Shown here in pieces: positions 9,046 to 18,583 of a DNA stretch of 64,000 bases; the stretch's first letter is position 1, and every line of letters starts with the position of its first letter. This DNA is from an uncultured Gammaproteobacteria bacterium. GTDB lineage: Bacteria > Pseudomonadota > Gammaproteobacteria > Enterobacterales > Psychrobiaceae. Location of the stretch: positions 1-64,000 of the forward strand of contig CAKZQF010000007.1 in the NCBI GenBank assembly GCA_937139475.1. The letters run 5' to 3'. The position numbers and the translations under genes were made by a program. The notes under the pieces were generated by a model. The model did not search any database and was not told where the DNA came from. It worked only from the letters and a program-made list of their open reading frames with translations.

Positions 9046-9753
9046 ATGAATCAAACCAATAAATTACTCGTTGATATCGACAACCTGCACAAGAGTTACA
9101 GTAATAAACAAATCGAGACTAAGGCGCTTCAAGGTGTTTCACTGGCAATATACCAAGGTGAATTTGTTGCTATTACCGGACCATCTGGTTGTGGTAAGTC
9201 AACGCTATTATCGATTATGGGCTTAATGGATAGCGCGACATCTGGTCATTATACGGTTGCAGGGGTAGATACCAAAGATCTTAAAGTTGACCAAAAGACA
9301 ATGATCAGAAACAAGCATATCGGCTTTGTATTTCAGTCATTTAACCTAATTGATGAGATGACTGTTTTTGATAATATTGCGCTTATTCTCGAGCACCGCA
9401 AAACACCCAAAGCGGAAATAAAGCAGCGGGTAGAAGAAGTATTAAGCCAAGTTGATATGTTGCCTCGCCAGCATTATCGCCCCAATCAATTGTCCGGTGG
9501 ACAGCAGCAACGTATTGCCATTGCTCGCGCCTTAGTTGGTAACCCGGATCTTATTTTGGTTGATGAACCCACCGGTAACCTGGATACCATCAACGGTGAC
9601 AAGGTAATGGCGCTACTAGAAAAACTCAACAAAGATGGTGCAACTATCGTGATGGTTACGCACGATACGCGTTATGTGCGCTGTGCTAGTCGCCAAATCC
9701 AATTATTAGACGGTGAGATCATCACCGAGAAACAATTAGAAGGTGTCGCATGA
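9046..9753 (+). CDS. ABC transporter ATPase (LolD/MacB type)
   Basis: 235 residues, a lone nucleotide-binding domain. Walker A is GPSGCGKST (residues 45-53), the signature is LSGGQQQR, Walker B is [12 protein letters not shown], and the switch histidine is in MVTHD. The PTGNLD form is characteristic of the LolD/MacB/FtsE group, which pairs with FtsX-type permeases. The stop codon overlaps the permease start (ATGA), indicating translational coupling. It powers the permease encoded next. Confidence 0.92.
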   Translation: MNQTNKLLVDIDNLHKSYSNKQIETKALQGVSLAIYQGEFVAITGPSGCGKSTLLSIMGLMDSATSGHYTVAGVDTKDLKVDQKTMIRNKHIGFVFQSFNLIDEMTVFDNIALILEHRKTPKAEIKQRVEEVLSQVDMLPRQHYRPNQLSGGQQQRIAIARALVGNPDLILVDEPTGNLDTINGDKVMALLEKLNKDGATIVMVTHDTRYVRCASRQIQLLDGEIITEKQLEGVA

Positions 9754-12218
9754 GTTTAGAATCAAAAGCGCTAAGACGTGGAGTCATGCGCATATTCCAA
9801 CTGCCACGATTGAGCCTATCTCTTATTATTGCGCTTGGGGCGACACTCGGTGCAGTATTGTGTGTGGTAGCGATTGCATCAGCACTACTGCTAAACCCGC
9901 TACCAGGCATTAGCAATGCCGAAAAGCTACATACGGTAAAAGTTAGTTTTGGCTTTGGCAAAGATTCATTTATTCCAGCTTTTACCCCGCATGTGCTGGA
10001 ACATGCCCGTAAGCATTTTAAAGATATTGGTCCCTGGGCTGGCATTAGTACTGAGAATGAGCAGCTAACTGTTGATGATGTTAGCCATTCGATCATCCAG
10101 TATTCTGCTAGTACTAATATTACCGATATTCTGGGAACGACTCTGTTACGCGGTGCCGCGATTGATAAAAATTTTGAAGCAAACCACATTTGGATTTCTA
10201 ATTCTTTATGGCAACAGGCCTATGCTGGCATTGAATCGATAGTTGGTACGAGCTTAACCCTCAAAGGCAAAGAATATATTATCGCAGGCGTCCTTGAGGA
10301 TGTGTTAGCGATTCGAACAGAGCGTAAAATACTGGATAATCAAGTATGGTTAATTACTGATGATAGTAAAGCTGAAGGCTTTGGCAATGGCCGGATCGGT
10401 GGAAACACACTCGATAGCGTGCTGGTAAAGCCTGGGCAAGGTGTCTCATTGCCCTCCGAAGCTGAACTACGCGAGTGGTTAGCGCTTTATATAGAGCAAG
10501 AGGTCAGTAATCCACGCATGCAAAAGTTTCTCAGTAATGTTGCATTAGAGGTAAAAGTTGAAGCGTATAGAGCCAACTTCCTCAGCGACACTTATCAGCT
10601 ACTGATTGCACTTATTGTTACCGTAATTGGTTTGCTTGTGATGGCCTCTTTAAACCTCGTTAATCTATTTTTAACTCATTATCAGAGCCGTAATAAAGAG
10701 TTTGCGATTCAATTAAGTGTTGGCGCTAGTCAATGGCGAATGCGATTGTTAATGACATTAGAAAACCTACCAAGCTTCTTTGTTGCCGGCATCGTTGGCT
10801 TATTGCTCAGCGGCTGGTTAATCAAAGCCTTACCTGTTGTCTCAGACAGTAACCTACCATTATTGAGTGCTATTAGGCTGGATACAACGACCTTGGTGGC
10901 TGGCGTATTATTAGTCATTTCATTAGCAATGCTGTTTGGCATGCTAGCGCTTATAGATATTAATAAGCACCGCTTAATGGATAACCTCAACAGCAGCGGC
11001 AAGGGCAATGCTGGGCAAAATAACTATTGGTTAAGTCGTTCGTTAATGCTGGTGCAGTTGTCTATAGCATCTATTCTCATGGCAGGTTCAGTGATGTTGG
11101 CCAAGCAAAGTTATGAATTTGTTAATCAAGATATTGGGCTTGAAGTGGGTAATAATCAACAACTCAGGTTTGAGATTATAGATAAGGCGCTACACAGTTC
11201 CATAGTCGATTCAATAAAAAGCGATGGGGATGGCTACAAACCATTAATTATTGAATTAAGTCAGGCTATAGAGCGAGAAATCCCAGATAGCAAAGTTGTC
11301 CATGTGGCTCCATATGGCCCGCTTGACGGTGCGATGCGCATAATGACAGTCAATAGTTCAGAGAATGATCAGCAAAAGATCACTTTTATAGCGAATCACC
11401 TAAGTGCCAACTATTTTGATGCGCTCAATATTGAATTTTTGGCCGGTAGTGCATTAAGCCAACAACAGATTGATGATAAAGAGCCGCTGGTTGTTATTGA
11501 TACAACAATGGCTCAGACACTTTTCTCTAAACTTAGTTATCAGGACGTTATCGGTAAAGAGTTGCCATTTTCTGGTGATAAAGAGCAGGCGCGTATTATT
11601 CACGGTGTTGTAGAAAGAGTAGGCTTACAACGTGAACAAAGTTTACCTGTATTGTATAGCGACGATCAGAGATTATTTAATCAGCTGACTTTTTTAGTTA
11701 CCAAGAGTGATGGCACCGCAGTATCAATAAAACAATTGAGACCTGTATTTAGCAAGTTATTCCCTCGACTTGAGCTCATCCAGGCCGACTCTCTAGAAGG
11801 TATTTTTCTTGATATTACGGCTTCACAGCAACTCAATCTGTGGGTACTAATTGGCGTATCAATTTTAACCTTGCTATTGGCGGCGATTGGGGTTTCGAGC
11901 TTAACCTTAATGACTACTCATCAAAAGAAGTACGAGCTAGCAATAAGAATGGCAACAGGTGCCAGCCAAAAATCGTTACTACATTTTATTATCAAAGACG
12001 CGATGTGGTTATTAATGGGTGGGCTATCACTTGGTTTTATCATAACGGTATTTGGTTACGACTGGATAAAAGAGAGCCTAGGCTTATTACCTGATTTCAA
12101 TTGGTTAACGCTAGGATTACTCGATGCTGCCTTAGTCATTATTGTGCTACTATCAGTCATCATTCCAGCATGGCATGTAATCAAAAAAGACCCTATCAGT
12201 GCGCTACGCCAAGATTAG
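9750..12218 (+). CDS. FtsX/MacB-type ABC permease
   Basis: 822 residues, about twice the size of a MacB-type permease unit. An N-terminal helix (about residues 20-45) leads to a periplasmic MacB-like domain, a three-helix FtsX domain (about 275-400), another helix (about 430-450), a second periplasmic domain and a final three-helix FtsX domain (about 705-815). This duplicated layout is typical of stand-alone permeases annotated as macrolide or peptide export proteins. Family knowledge suggests mechanotransmission of extracytoplasmic cargo rather than transport across the inner membrane. It overlaps the ATPase gene by 4 bases. The response regulator gene starts 38 bases after its stop. Confidence 0.88.
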   Translation: MSLESKALRRGVMRIFQLPRLSLSLIIALGATLGAVLCVVAIASALLLNPLPGISNAEKLHTVKVSFGFGKDSFIPAFTPHVLEHARKHFKDIGPWAGISTENEQLTVDDVSHSIIQYSASTNITDILGTTLLRGAAIDKNFEANHIWISNSLWQQAYAGIESIVGTSLTLKGKEYIIAGVLEDVLAIRTERKILDNQVWLITDDSKAEGFGNGRIGGNTLDSVLVKPGQGVSLPSEAELREWLALYIEQEVSNPRMQKFLSNVALEVKVEAYRANFLSDTYQLLIALIVTVIGLLVMASLNLVNLFLTHYQSRNKEFAIQLSVGASQWRMRLLMTLENLPSFFVAGIVGLLLSGWLIKALPVVSDSNLPLLSAIRLDTTTLVAGVLLVISLAMLFGMLALIDINKHRLMDNLNSSGKGNAGQNNYWLSRSLMLVQLSIASILMAGSVMLAKQSYEFVNQDIGLEVGNNQQLRFEIIDKALHSSIVDSIKSDGDGYKPLIIELSQAIEREIPDSKVVHVAPYGPLDGAMRIMTVNSSENDQQKITFIANHLSANYFDALNIEFLAGSALSQQQIDDKEPLVVIDTTMAQTLFSKLSYQDVIGKELPFSGDKEQARIIHGVVERVGLQREQSLPVLYSDDQRLFNQLTFLVTKSDGTAVSIKQLRPVFSKLFPRLELIQADSLEGIFLDITASQQLNLWVLIGVSILTLLLAAIGVSSLTLMTTHQKKYELAIRMATGASQKSLLHFIIKDAMWLLMGGLSLGFIITVFGYDWIKESLGLLPDFNWLTLGLLDAALVIIVLLSVIIPAWHVIKKDPISALRQD

Positions 12219-12256
12219 GCTTTGATTCTAGAACAAGAAGGAAATCAACCACTACA

Positions 12257-13612
12257 ATGAGTGCAACCATTTTAATTTGTGATGATGACGCTGACATTCG
12301 GTTAGCGTTGTCCCTATTATTAACAAGCCAGGGCTATCAAACCCTGGAGGCAGGAAGTGTAAAAGACGTGATGATTAATGCCAACCGGCATAAACCTGAT
12401 TTGATTTTACTCGATATGAATTTCACTCGCGATACCACCAGTGGTGCAGAAGGGTTAGAGCTAGTGTCACAACTTGTGCCACTAGCCATTCCAATCATTT
12501 TAATTACCGCTTGGGGAAGCATTGAGCTGGCAGTTAAAGGGCTGCAATACGGCGCTTGTGATTTTATTGAAAAACCTTGGCAGAAAGCTAAGCTACTCAA
12601 CAGCATCAAGCAGCAGCTTTCGATGCGCGATCTTGCCATTGAAAATAATGGCTTAAAGAAATTATTAACCCCTCCCGATGAACTCCCCTGGATAGCTCAA
12701 TCGCCGGCGATGCAACAGATTGAACAATTAGTCAATCAAATAGCACCAACCGACGCCAACATATTGATTTTAGGTGAAAATGGTAGCGGCAAGTCACTAC
12801 TTGCCAAACGAATTCACCAACTGTCTCAGCGTCAACAGCAACCACTGATAGAAGTCAACATGGCGGCGATCCCGGTCAATCTGTTTGAAAGTGAGTTATT
12901 TGGACACCAAAAAGGGGCCTTCACCGATGCTAAAGACTCGCGCGTTGGCCGCTTTCAGTTAGCTAATGATGGGAGCTTATTTTTAGATGAAATTGGCACC
13001 ATGCCATTAGAACTACAACCCAAGTTATTACGAGTGCTCGAAACCGGACAATATGAAGTGTTAGGCTCAAGCCAAACCCAGCAAAGCGGTGCGCGCATCA
13101 TAAGTGCAACCAACGCTAATTTAAGTGAACTGGTTAAACAAGGAACCTTTAGGCAAGACTTATTGTACCGGCTTAATACCTTTGTCATTGACTTGCCACC
13201 ACTACGCAGGCGTAAAAAGGACATACAGTCATTATCAGAGCACTTCGTCCAGAATTTCTCAGCCAAGTATAATAAATCAGCGCTTTCCCTTACAAGCGAT
13301 GCGTTAGGTCTATTACAACAACATCAATGGCCGGGGAATGTGCGTGAATTACAACATGTTATTGAGCGTGCCGTACTGCTATCTAACAATGAATCTATCG
13401 ATGCTGATAAGATTCTGATTGATGGTCATACTCAGTCGGTTGCAGAGACTAGCGATAAGGTATTATCCCTAGAGCAAAGCGAGGTGGCACTGATAAATCG
13501 TGCGCTCGCTAATGCAAACGGTCAAGTGATTGCAGCAGCAAAAGCCTTAGGCATTTCACGCAATGCACTGTACCGACGGCTAGAAAAACACGGCATCGAT
13601 TATGACGCATGA
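12257..13612 (+). CDS. Sigma-54-dependent response regulator (NtrC family)
   Basis: 451 residues from the ATG at 12257; the frame is open further upstream, but that part lies inside the permease gene and does not look like a receiver domain. The receiver domain has acidic residues D9-D11, phospho-acceptor D53 (LILLDMNF), T84 and K107. The AAA+ domain has Walker A GENGSGKS (173-180). The sigma-54-contacting loop reads GAFTDA (220-225) instead of the usual GAFTGA. A Fis-type helix-turn-helix ends the protein (AAKALGISRNALYRRLEKHG). The partner kinase gene overlaps its end by 11 bases. It probably regulates the efflux operon it sits in, but the sigma-54 promoter seen upstream is weak. The D in GAFTDA could affect activator function, though this form occurs in some family members. 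Confidence 0.9.
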   Translation: MSATILICDDDADIRLALSLLLTSQGYQTLEAGSVKDVMINANRHKPDLILLDMNFTRDTTSGAEGLELVSQLVPLAIPIILITAWGSIELAVKGLQYGACDFIEKPWQKAKLLNSIKQQLSMRDLAIENNGLKKLLTPPDELPWIAQSPAMQQIEQLVNQIAPTDANILILGENGSGKSLLAKRIHQLSQRQQQPLIEVNMAAIPVNLFESELFGHQKGAFTDAKDSRVGRFQLANDGSLFLDEIGTMPLELQPKLLRVLETGQYEVLGSSQTQQSGARIISATNANLSELVKQGTFRQDLLYRLNTFVIDLPPLRRRKKDIQSLSEHFVQNFSAKYNKSALSLTSDALGLLQQHQWPGNVRELQHVIERAVLLSNNESIDADKILIDGHTQSVAETSDKVLSLEQSEVALINRALANANGQVIAAAKALGISRNALYRRLEKHGIDYDA

Positions 13613-14864
13613 ATCAAAGCTAGTTATTGGTTTAGCCATTAACTCCCTAATTATTTTGTTACTCTGCATAACACTTGGTATCAGTTTAGACTGGTCGCTG
13701 CTGGCTATCGCTACCACGTCATTTTTGACTTTGTTTATCCTCAGTTATATCTCGATAAAAATCTTTAAACTATGGCAAACAAGCCTGATGGATTTGACTT
13801 GTTATACTCAGCTACTCGCTGAAGGTGTCGGCAATATCGCCCCAAAATCCTCATCTGGTGATGGCCTGATAAGTCAGCTCCAACTGGAAATAGCACAACT
13901 AGCAAAAACAAACCACTCAACCCAGTCGCCATCCTCTCTACTTATGTTGTCTTCGATGATGGACAGTCTGCCCATTGCCATTTGTATTTTTGATCAACAG
14001 TGGCGGTTAAGCTACCGTAACCCTGCAATGTATCAGCAATTAAAGTTACCGCTACTGATTGGCTCTCACGCTACAGACAGTGGTTTTCGCCTAAACAAAG
14101 ATTCGCCCCCCTTATCTCATCAATATTTTGATGGCAACTGGCAAGTCGAATGTGTTTCATATCATGACAACGGCCAGCAACAATGGCTATATACTGCGAT
14201 TAATATTAGTCGTTCGTTGCAACAACATGAAAGCATAATTCAACAGAATCTTATTCGAGTATTTAGCCATGAGCTACGCAACTCCCTCACCCCAATGGCG
14301 TCGATGACAGACACTTTACTGTGTAGCGATCATTTGGATCAGGAGCAAGCTCGCTTAGTGTTAGGGCGTATCCATAAACGTAGTAGTCATTTGCTGGAAT
14401 TCATTGGTCGTTATGCCGATTTGAGTCAATTAAGCGAACCTAATCTGGCGTGGTTTGATATCGGCAATTTAATCGATGAAGCAGCGACCGTCTTGGCAGA
14501 TTCAACCAAGATTAATATAAAAGGAGAGTCACAATGTTTTGGCGACATAGCGCAACTTTCCATGGTGTTTACGAATTTATTTACTAACGCCCAGCAAGCA
14601 CATGCACAAAGCGCATTAACGATTGAAGTGGTGGTCTATCGGCAAGAGCAACAACAGTTTGTTGATGTCATCGATAATGGCTGTGGCTTTGCCAATCTAG
14701 AGAATGCGTTAACCCCTTTTTACTCGACAAAATCCAATGGTTCCGGCATCGGACTATCATTATGCAGAGAGATTATTCACCAACATGGCGGTGAGTTAAC
14801 GGTTAACAATAACTCACCTGCCGGCGGCGCTATAATCTCAATGAATTGGCCGACGACAGGTTAA
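13602..14864 (+). CDS. Membrane sensor histidine kinase, partner of the upstream regulator
   Basis: 420 residues. Two transmembrane helices (about 8-28 and 32-53) have almost no periplasmic loop. A PAS-like segment (about 118-205) precedes the dimerisation/phospho-acceptor box with H223 (SHELRNSLTPM). The ATPase domain has the N box NLFTNAQQ, the G1 box DNGCGF and the G2 box GSGIGLSL. The HELRNSLTP form is typical of NtrB/NtrY-like kinases that pair with NtrC-like regulators. The start overlaps the regulator stop by 11 bases, so the two are co-translated. The signal is probably intramembrane or cytoplasmic. Confidence 0.9.
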   Translation: MTHESKLVIGLAINSLIILLLCITLGISLDWSLLAIATTSFLTLFILSYISIKIFKLWQTSLMDLTCYTQLLAEGVGNIAPKSSSGDGLISQLQLEIAQLAKTNHSTQSPSSLLMLSSMMDSLPIAICIFDQQWRLSYRNPAMYQQLKLPLLIGSHATDSGFRLNKDSPPLSHQYFDGNWQVECVSYHDNGQQQWLYTAINISRSLQQHESIIQQNLIRVFSHELRNSLTPMASMTDTLLCSDHLDQEQARLVLGRIHKRSSHLLEFIGRYADLSQLSEPNLAWFDIGNLIDEAATVLADSTKINIKGESQCFGDIAQLSMVFTNLFTNAQQAHAQSALTIEVVVYRQEQQQFVDVIDNGCGFANLENALTPFYSTKSNGSGIGLSLCREIIHQHGGELTVNNNSPAGGAIISMNWPTTG

Positions 14865-14992
14865 CCCTTAGCCAAATGTCAAGTGATGACGTCGCTTTGT
14901 TAACCTCTAGAGCAGCATTCCAGCTACTCAGTAGCCGAGATAAATCGTGGTGCATCAATCCCATTTACCTCAGCAGAAAATAGCTTATGGCA

Positions 14993-16402
14993 TTAAACAG
15001 GCGGAGTTACCGGGAAGCCCATTTTTTCAACCAAGCGAACCCAAGGTACGCGCCAACCACGTTTTTCATCCAATGTATCCAGCGCATACATAGTCAATTG
15101 AGCACCAAGCCAACGGAAGGGTTCCGGTGGAATGTAGCCCGGCAGTGAACTGGCAAACTCAAGTTTAGTTTCAGGGGCATCGGTCTTATTTAACACTTCA
15201 AGTCCAACACGAGCGCCAAATCGTGAGGCTGTCACGCCAAAACCAGAATATCCACCAGCATATATCATGTCACCATTATAGTAATGTTGATAATGAACAG
15301 CCATACGAGTGGTCAGTGCAATCGGTCCGCTCCAGGCGTGAGATATCTTAATGTTGGCAAGTGAGGGAAAGGTTTTGTAGAACTGGGTCATCAATGGCAA
15401 GAAATTCTTGGCCGATTTATCCGCCACCGGATCCGTATTGTCATTAAAGAAATAACCCAGACGACCACCAAATAAAATACGGTTATCACTGGTCAAGCGC
15501 ATGTAGTTTAACTGAGTTCGCGTATCATAAATACCTTGGCGGTTTTTCCAGCCGATGACCGCCATTTGCTCATCCGTTAGTGGCTCAGTTACCACGATAC
15601 GATCGCGAATAGCTGACACCCTGCGCTTAATCTTTTTACTACCCGCGGCAAACGCATTAGTCGCCAGCAAGACTTTATTGGCTTTAACACTACCTTTGGG
15701 CGTAGTCACTAACACACCAGGTTTTAGGTGCTTCGATTTTAGTAGTGGCGAATATTCATAAATGCGCACACCAAGTTCCAGTGCGGCGCGTTTTAAGCCC
15801 CAGGCAAGCTTGGCAGGATGAACAGTACCACTACGTTTTTTAGACCACATCCCAGCACTAAATATCGGCGAGTTTAACTCTTTTTGTACTGCTGCTTTAT
15901 CAAGGAAGTGGGCGTCATGACCATACTTTTTATAAATCTCATATTCGCCGTTAATATCTTCGATTGCACCGTCACCAATCGCCACGGTTAACTCACCGCC
16001 CCATTCGATATCACAATCGATATTATAGCGCACCAACGCTTTCTTAAAGCCGTCCATGTTTTCTTTGCCCAGACGTTCAAGCTCATCCATTTCAGTGGGG
16101 AATAATCGTTCTGAGTTGTCTAATCCGTGCATCACCGACGTCGATAAAATAGCCGCAGGTCGGCCAGAGGCTCCAATAGCCACGCATTCACTTTCGATAA
16201 TAACGACATCGCATTGTGGATTAGCTTCTTTGGCATGAATTGCTGCCCATAAGCCTGTGAAGCCAGCACCAACAATTAATAAGTCACATTGTACGTTTTC
16301 CTCCAAAGGAGCTTCAGGCTCTGGCGCGGCCTCATTGTCGAGCCAAAAAGGAAAGAACTTGGTTTTTAGCAACGCTTTTTCTGCAGCTGTCTTAGTTGTC
16401 AT
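14993..16402 (-). CDS. FAD-dependent amine/amino-acid oxidase of the DAO family (PuuB-like)
   Basis: 469 residues from the ATG at 16402, chosen because GAGG lies 8 bases upstream; an in-frame start 81 bases earlier would cover a likely regulatory site. The dinucleotide-binding motif is GAGFTGLWAA near the N-terminus (about residues 45-55). The family segment ECVAIGASGRPAAIL and the C-terminal AGGYSGFGVTASRFGARVG block fit the DAO fold of gamma-glutamylputrescine oxidases and related enzymes, which oxidise a primary or secondary amine using FAD and O2. The neighbours handle guanidino compounds and aldehydes, so the likely substrate is a putrescine- or agmatine-derived amine. No puuA is in the window, so the gamma-glutamyl route is unproven. 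Confidence 0.82.
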   Translation of the reverse strand: MTTKTAAEKALLKTKFFPFWLDNEAAPEPEAPLEENVQCDLLIVGAGFTGLWAAIHAKEANPQCDVVIIESECVAIGASGRPAAILSTSVMHGLDNSERLFPTEMDELERLGKENMDGFKKALVRYNIDCDIEWGGELTVAIGDGAIEDINGEYEIYKKYGHDAHFLDKAAVQKELNSPIFSAGMWSKKRSGTVHPAKLAWGLKRAALELGVRIYEYSPLLKSKHLKPGVLVTTPKGSVKANKVLLATNAFAAGSKKIKRRVSAIRDRIVVTEPLTDEQMAVIGWKNRQGIYDTRTQLNYMRLTSDNRILFGGRLGYFFNDNTDPVADKSAKNFLPLMTQFYKTFPSLANIKISHAWSGPIALTTRMAVHYQHYYNGDMIYAGGYSGFGVTASRFGARVGLEVLNKTDAPETKLEFASSLPGYIPPEPFRWLGAQLTMYALDTLDEKRGWRVPWVRLVEKMGFPVTPPV

Positions 16403-16484
16403 TTTAGGAACCTCATCGCGTTTGAACGCTGTGTTATTTATGCTAAACAGGGTGCGCGATATGCCGACAGACCACAATCCCACG

Positions 16485-16495
16485 ATCAGGGGGGG
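16485..16495 (-). promoter_or_regulatory. Putative operator CCCCCCCTGAT upstream of the FAD oxidase
   Basis: The minus strand reads C7 followed by TGAT, about 83-93 bases upstream of the oxidase start codon. The identical 11-mer recurs at 17504-17514 ahead of the neighbouring luxR gene. An exact shared site in two gaps of the same locus suggests a binding site for the LuxR-type regulator. The regulator assignment is inference. Confidence 0.45.
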
Positions 16496-16542
16496 TGTTA
16501 TTTAATAATCGTAAATACAAATAGTTAAATATTAAATCAAAA

Positions 16543-17373
16543 TTAAGCCAAGTAAATTAACGGATCATGTACCGTCTCTTTTCCTTCGGGAATAACTTTT
16601 AATGCCGCAATAAACAAGTAAAAAAGCTCTGATTGCGAGCTCACATCTAACTTAATATAAATATTTTTTCGGTGGTACTTAATCGTTTCGGCACTATTAT
16701 TTAAACGCTGAGCAATCGATTTGACTGAATAGCCATGTAATATCATGTGCAATACGCGGCATTCAGCAGCAGTGAGCACCGAGCTGCCAAATTTGATTAA
16801 CGCATTGTCTAACTGACGCTTGAGGTTTGCTGGGGCGTGGTGCTCATTTTGCTGCCATTTGGTGATAATAGCGTTAAGCAATGGATAGATGATATTCAGC
16901 TGCTCCATCGTGTCAACTGAAAAAGGCTGCTCGTCAACATGGCGAACAAAAGAAATGGAAACAATATCTTGTTGATTCGTTTTAAATAATAAGCAGAGCT
17001 CGTCAATAAAACCAAGCTGTTGATAAAAATAGAAATAAAAGTCAGATTTTTCAAAGTCTTCTGGTGCAACATCATGCATCAAAAAAACACCGGCCCCGTC
17101 TTCCTCCATTGCTTTGCAGTAAAATGGGCAAAGCAGGTATGCGCCATTGTCATAGGCTTCGACGTGAGTCTTTACATTCTCATTTGCCAACAAGCGATGA
17201 TGAGTTGTCTGCGGCGCCTGGCCTTGGGGAAAGATAGTGATCATGCCGCTACTAGCATCAATTAGGTTTTCTAATCCTTTAAGCAATAAGCCTATTGCGT
17301 GCGAATTAGCGTTATTGGCAACAACAGTAGCCAATACATTGTGCCATTTTATTAGCTGTTCGCGATTAGCCAT
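16543..17373 (-). CDS. LuxR-type transcriptional regulator, copy 1
   Basis: 276 residues. The C-terminal LuxR helix-turn-helix (about residues 198-255) reads LTAAECRVLHMILHGYSVKSIA, then ETIKYHRKNIYIKLDV. The N-terminal 190 residues show no receiver or autoinducer-binding signature I recognise. They are closely paralogous to the protein encoded at 23967-24803: TTHHRLLANE, GAYLL-PFY, and P-LNAIIT-W are shared. Both proteins also end with a DPL-x-x-L tail. It lies between the FAD oxidase and the guanidinobutyrase-like gene, so it most likely controls the island. The N-terminal domain presumably binds a pathway metabolite. Confidence 0.85.
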   Translation of the reverse strand: MANREQLIKWHNVLATVVANNANSHAIGLLLKGLENLIDASSGMITIFPQGQAPQTTHHRLLANENVKTHVEAYDNGAYLLCPFYCKAMEEDGAGVFLMHDVAPEDFEKSDFYFYFYQQLGFIDELCLLFKTNQQDIVSISFVRHVDEQPFSVDTMEQLNIIYPLLNAIITKWQQNEHHAPANLKRQLDNALIKFGSSVLTAAECRVLHMILHGYSVKSIAQRLNNSAETIKYHRKNIYIKLDVSSQSELFYLFIAALKVIPEGKETVHDPLIYLA

Positions 17374-17503
17374 TAGGTCGCCTACTTAGGTTGTGTTCAC
17401 AGTAAATTATACTATAGCTAATGTATTAGCTGGTACGTTATCTGATTTACAAAAAGCCCAATTAGCTTATAGGGCGGTTGTTAATACCGTACCAATAATC
17501 TAT

Positions 17504-17514
17504 ATCAGGGGGGG
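17504..17514 (-). promoter_or_regulatory. Putative operator CCCCCCCTGAT upstream of luxR copy 1
   Basis: An exact copy of the 11-mer at 16485-16495, in the same orientation, about 131-141 bases upstream of the luxR start codon and just downstream of the gbuA-like gene. It may reflect autoregulation of the LuxR gene. Confidence 0.45.
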
Positions 17515-17565
17515 ATTAAGCCACATTATTGTAACTTAATCATTAGGCGCAGGGCGTAGCCCAAA

Positions 17566-18534
17566 CTAAGAGCGATACTTCACACCAGGCAGCACACATA
17601 GCATCTCATAGAGCAAATTTGCCCCGAGCAATGCGGTATTGCCGGTCGTGTCATACGCAGGAGATATCTCTACGATGTCGCCACCAACAACATCAAGTCC
17701 CTTAGCACCACGAATAACTTCCAATGCTTGAGGTACAGTTAGCCCAGCAATCTCCACTGTGCCGGTGCCGGGCGCATAGGCAGGATCGATTCCGTCAATA
17801 TCAAAACTAATGTACACCGGACCGCCGCCAATTTTCTCTCTCACTTCTTCCATCAATGGCGTAAGAGATTTATGCCAGCACTCTTCAGCCGGAACAACAC
17901 GAAATCCTTGTTCACGTGGCCAATCAAAGTCTTCAGCTTCATAGCCCGTACCGCGTAAGCCTATTTGCACCACGCGTTGTGGATCTAGTAGGCCTTCTTC
18001 GACTGCGCGGCGAAATGGTGTGCCATGAGCAATTTTTTCACCAAACATATGGTCGTTAATATCAGCATGGGCATCGACGTGGATCATGCCAACAGGACCG
18101 TGTTTTTTGGCTAATGCACGTAGAATCGGCAACGCGATGGTGTGGTCACCACCTAAGGTCATCGGCACACAGTCGTTAGCTAAAACGTCATCATAAAACT
18201 TTTCAATAATGTCGATGCTTTGCATCATATTAAATGGATTAATAGGCACATCACCAATGTCTGCAATTTGCAAACTATCAAATGGGGCAGCGCGCGTTGC
18301 CATATTGTAAGGGCGCAGCATACGTGACTCGTCACGTATCTGGCGCGGCGCTAGGCGAGCTCCTGGGCGATTAGACGTGCCTAAATCAAAAGGGACGCCA
18401 ATAAACGCCACATCCAAACCTTGCGCAGTTTCCTGTGCTGGCAGCCGCATCATGGTTGCAGGCCCGCCAAAGCGTGGCATATCATTACCACCCAACGGTT
18501 GATTTAGTATTTTCTTTGGATTATCTGAGGACAT
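17566..18534 (-). CDS. gbuA: Guanidinobutyrase-like ureohydrolase
   Basis: 322 residues, arginase/agmatinase fold. The binuclear manganese ligands are H131 (GGDHT), D154, H156 and D158 (VDAHAD), and D245 and D247 (FDIDGID). The N-terminal NQPLGGNDMPRFGG and the MFGEKIAHGT-FRRAVEEGLLD block closely resemble, from memory, the Pseudomonas guanidinobutyrase/guanidinopropionase branch rather than SpeB agmatinase. The expected reaction is 4-guanidinobutyrate to 4-aminobutyrate plus urea in the cytoplasm. It is transcribed after the cupin gene (49-base gap) and probably from the sigma-54 promoter at 19021-19036. The exact guanidino substrate (butyrate or propionate) is not settled by sequence. Confidence 0.85.
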   Translation of the reverse strand: MSSDNPKKILNQPLGGNDMPRFGGPATMMRLPAQETAQGLDVAFIGVPFDLGTSNRPGARLAPRQIRDESRMLRPYNMATRAAPFDSLQIADIGDVPINPFNMMQSIDIIEKFYDDVLANDCVPMTLGGDHTIALPILRALAKKHGPVGMIHVDAHADINDHMFGEKIAHGTPFRRAVEEGLLDPQRVVQIGLRGTGYEAEDFDWPREQGFRVVPAEECWHKSLTPLMEEVREKIGGGPVYISFDIDGIDPAYAPGTGTVEIAGLTVPQALEVIRGAKGLDVVGGDIVEISPAYDTTGNTALLGANLLYEMLCVLPGVKYRS

Positions 18535-18583
18535 ATTTATCTACCTTTTTAATCAATGTATATTTTTAGTGTCGCAGCAACCG

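Noticed and set aside
12101-12256. 52-residue N-terminal extension of the response regulator
   Set aside because: It overlaps the permease gene in another frame and precedes a canonical receiver-domain start (ILICDDDADIR) at the ATG 12257.
16403-16483. 27-residue N-terminal extension of the FAD oxidase
   Set aside because: The downstream ATG at 16402 has a good GAGG site, and the extension has no family similarity.
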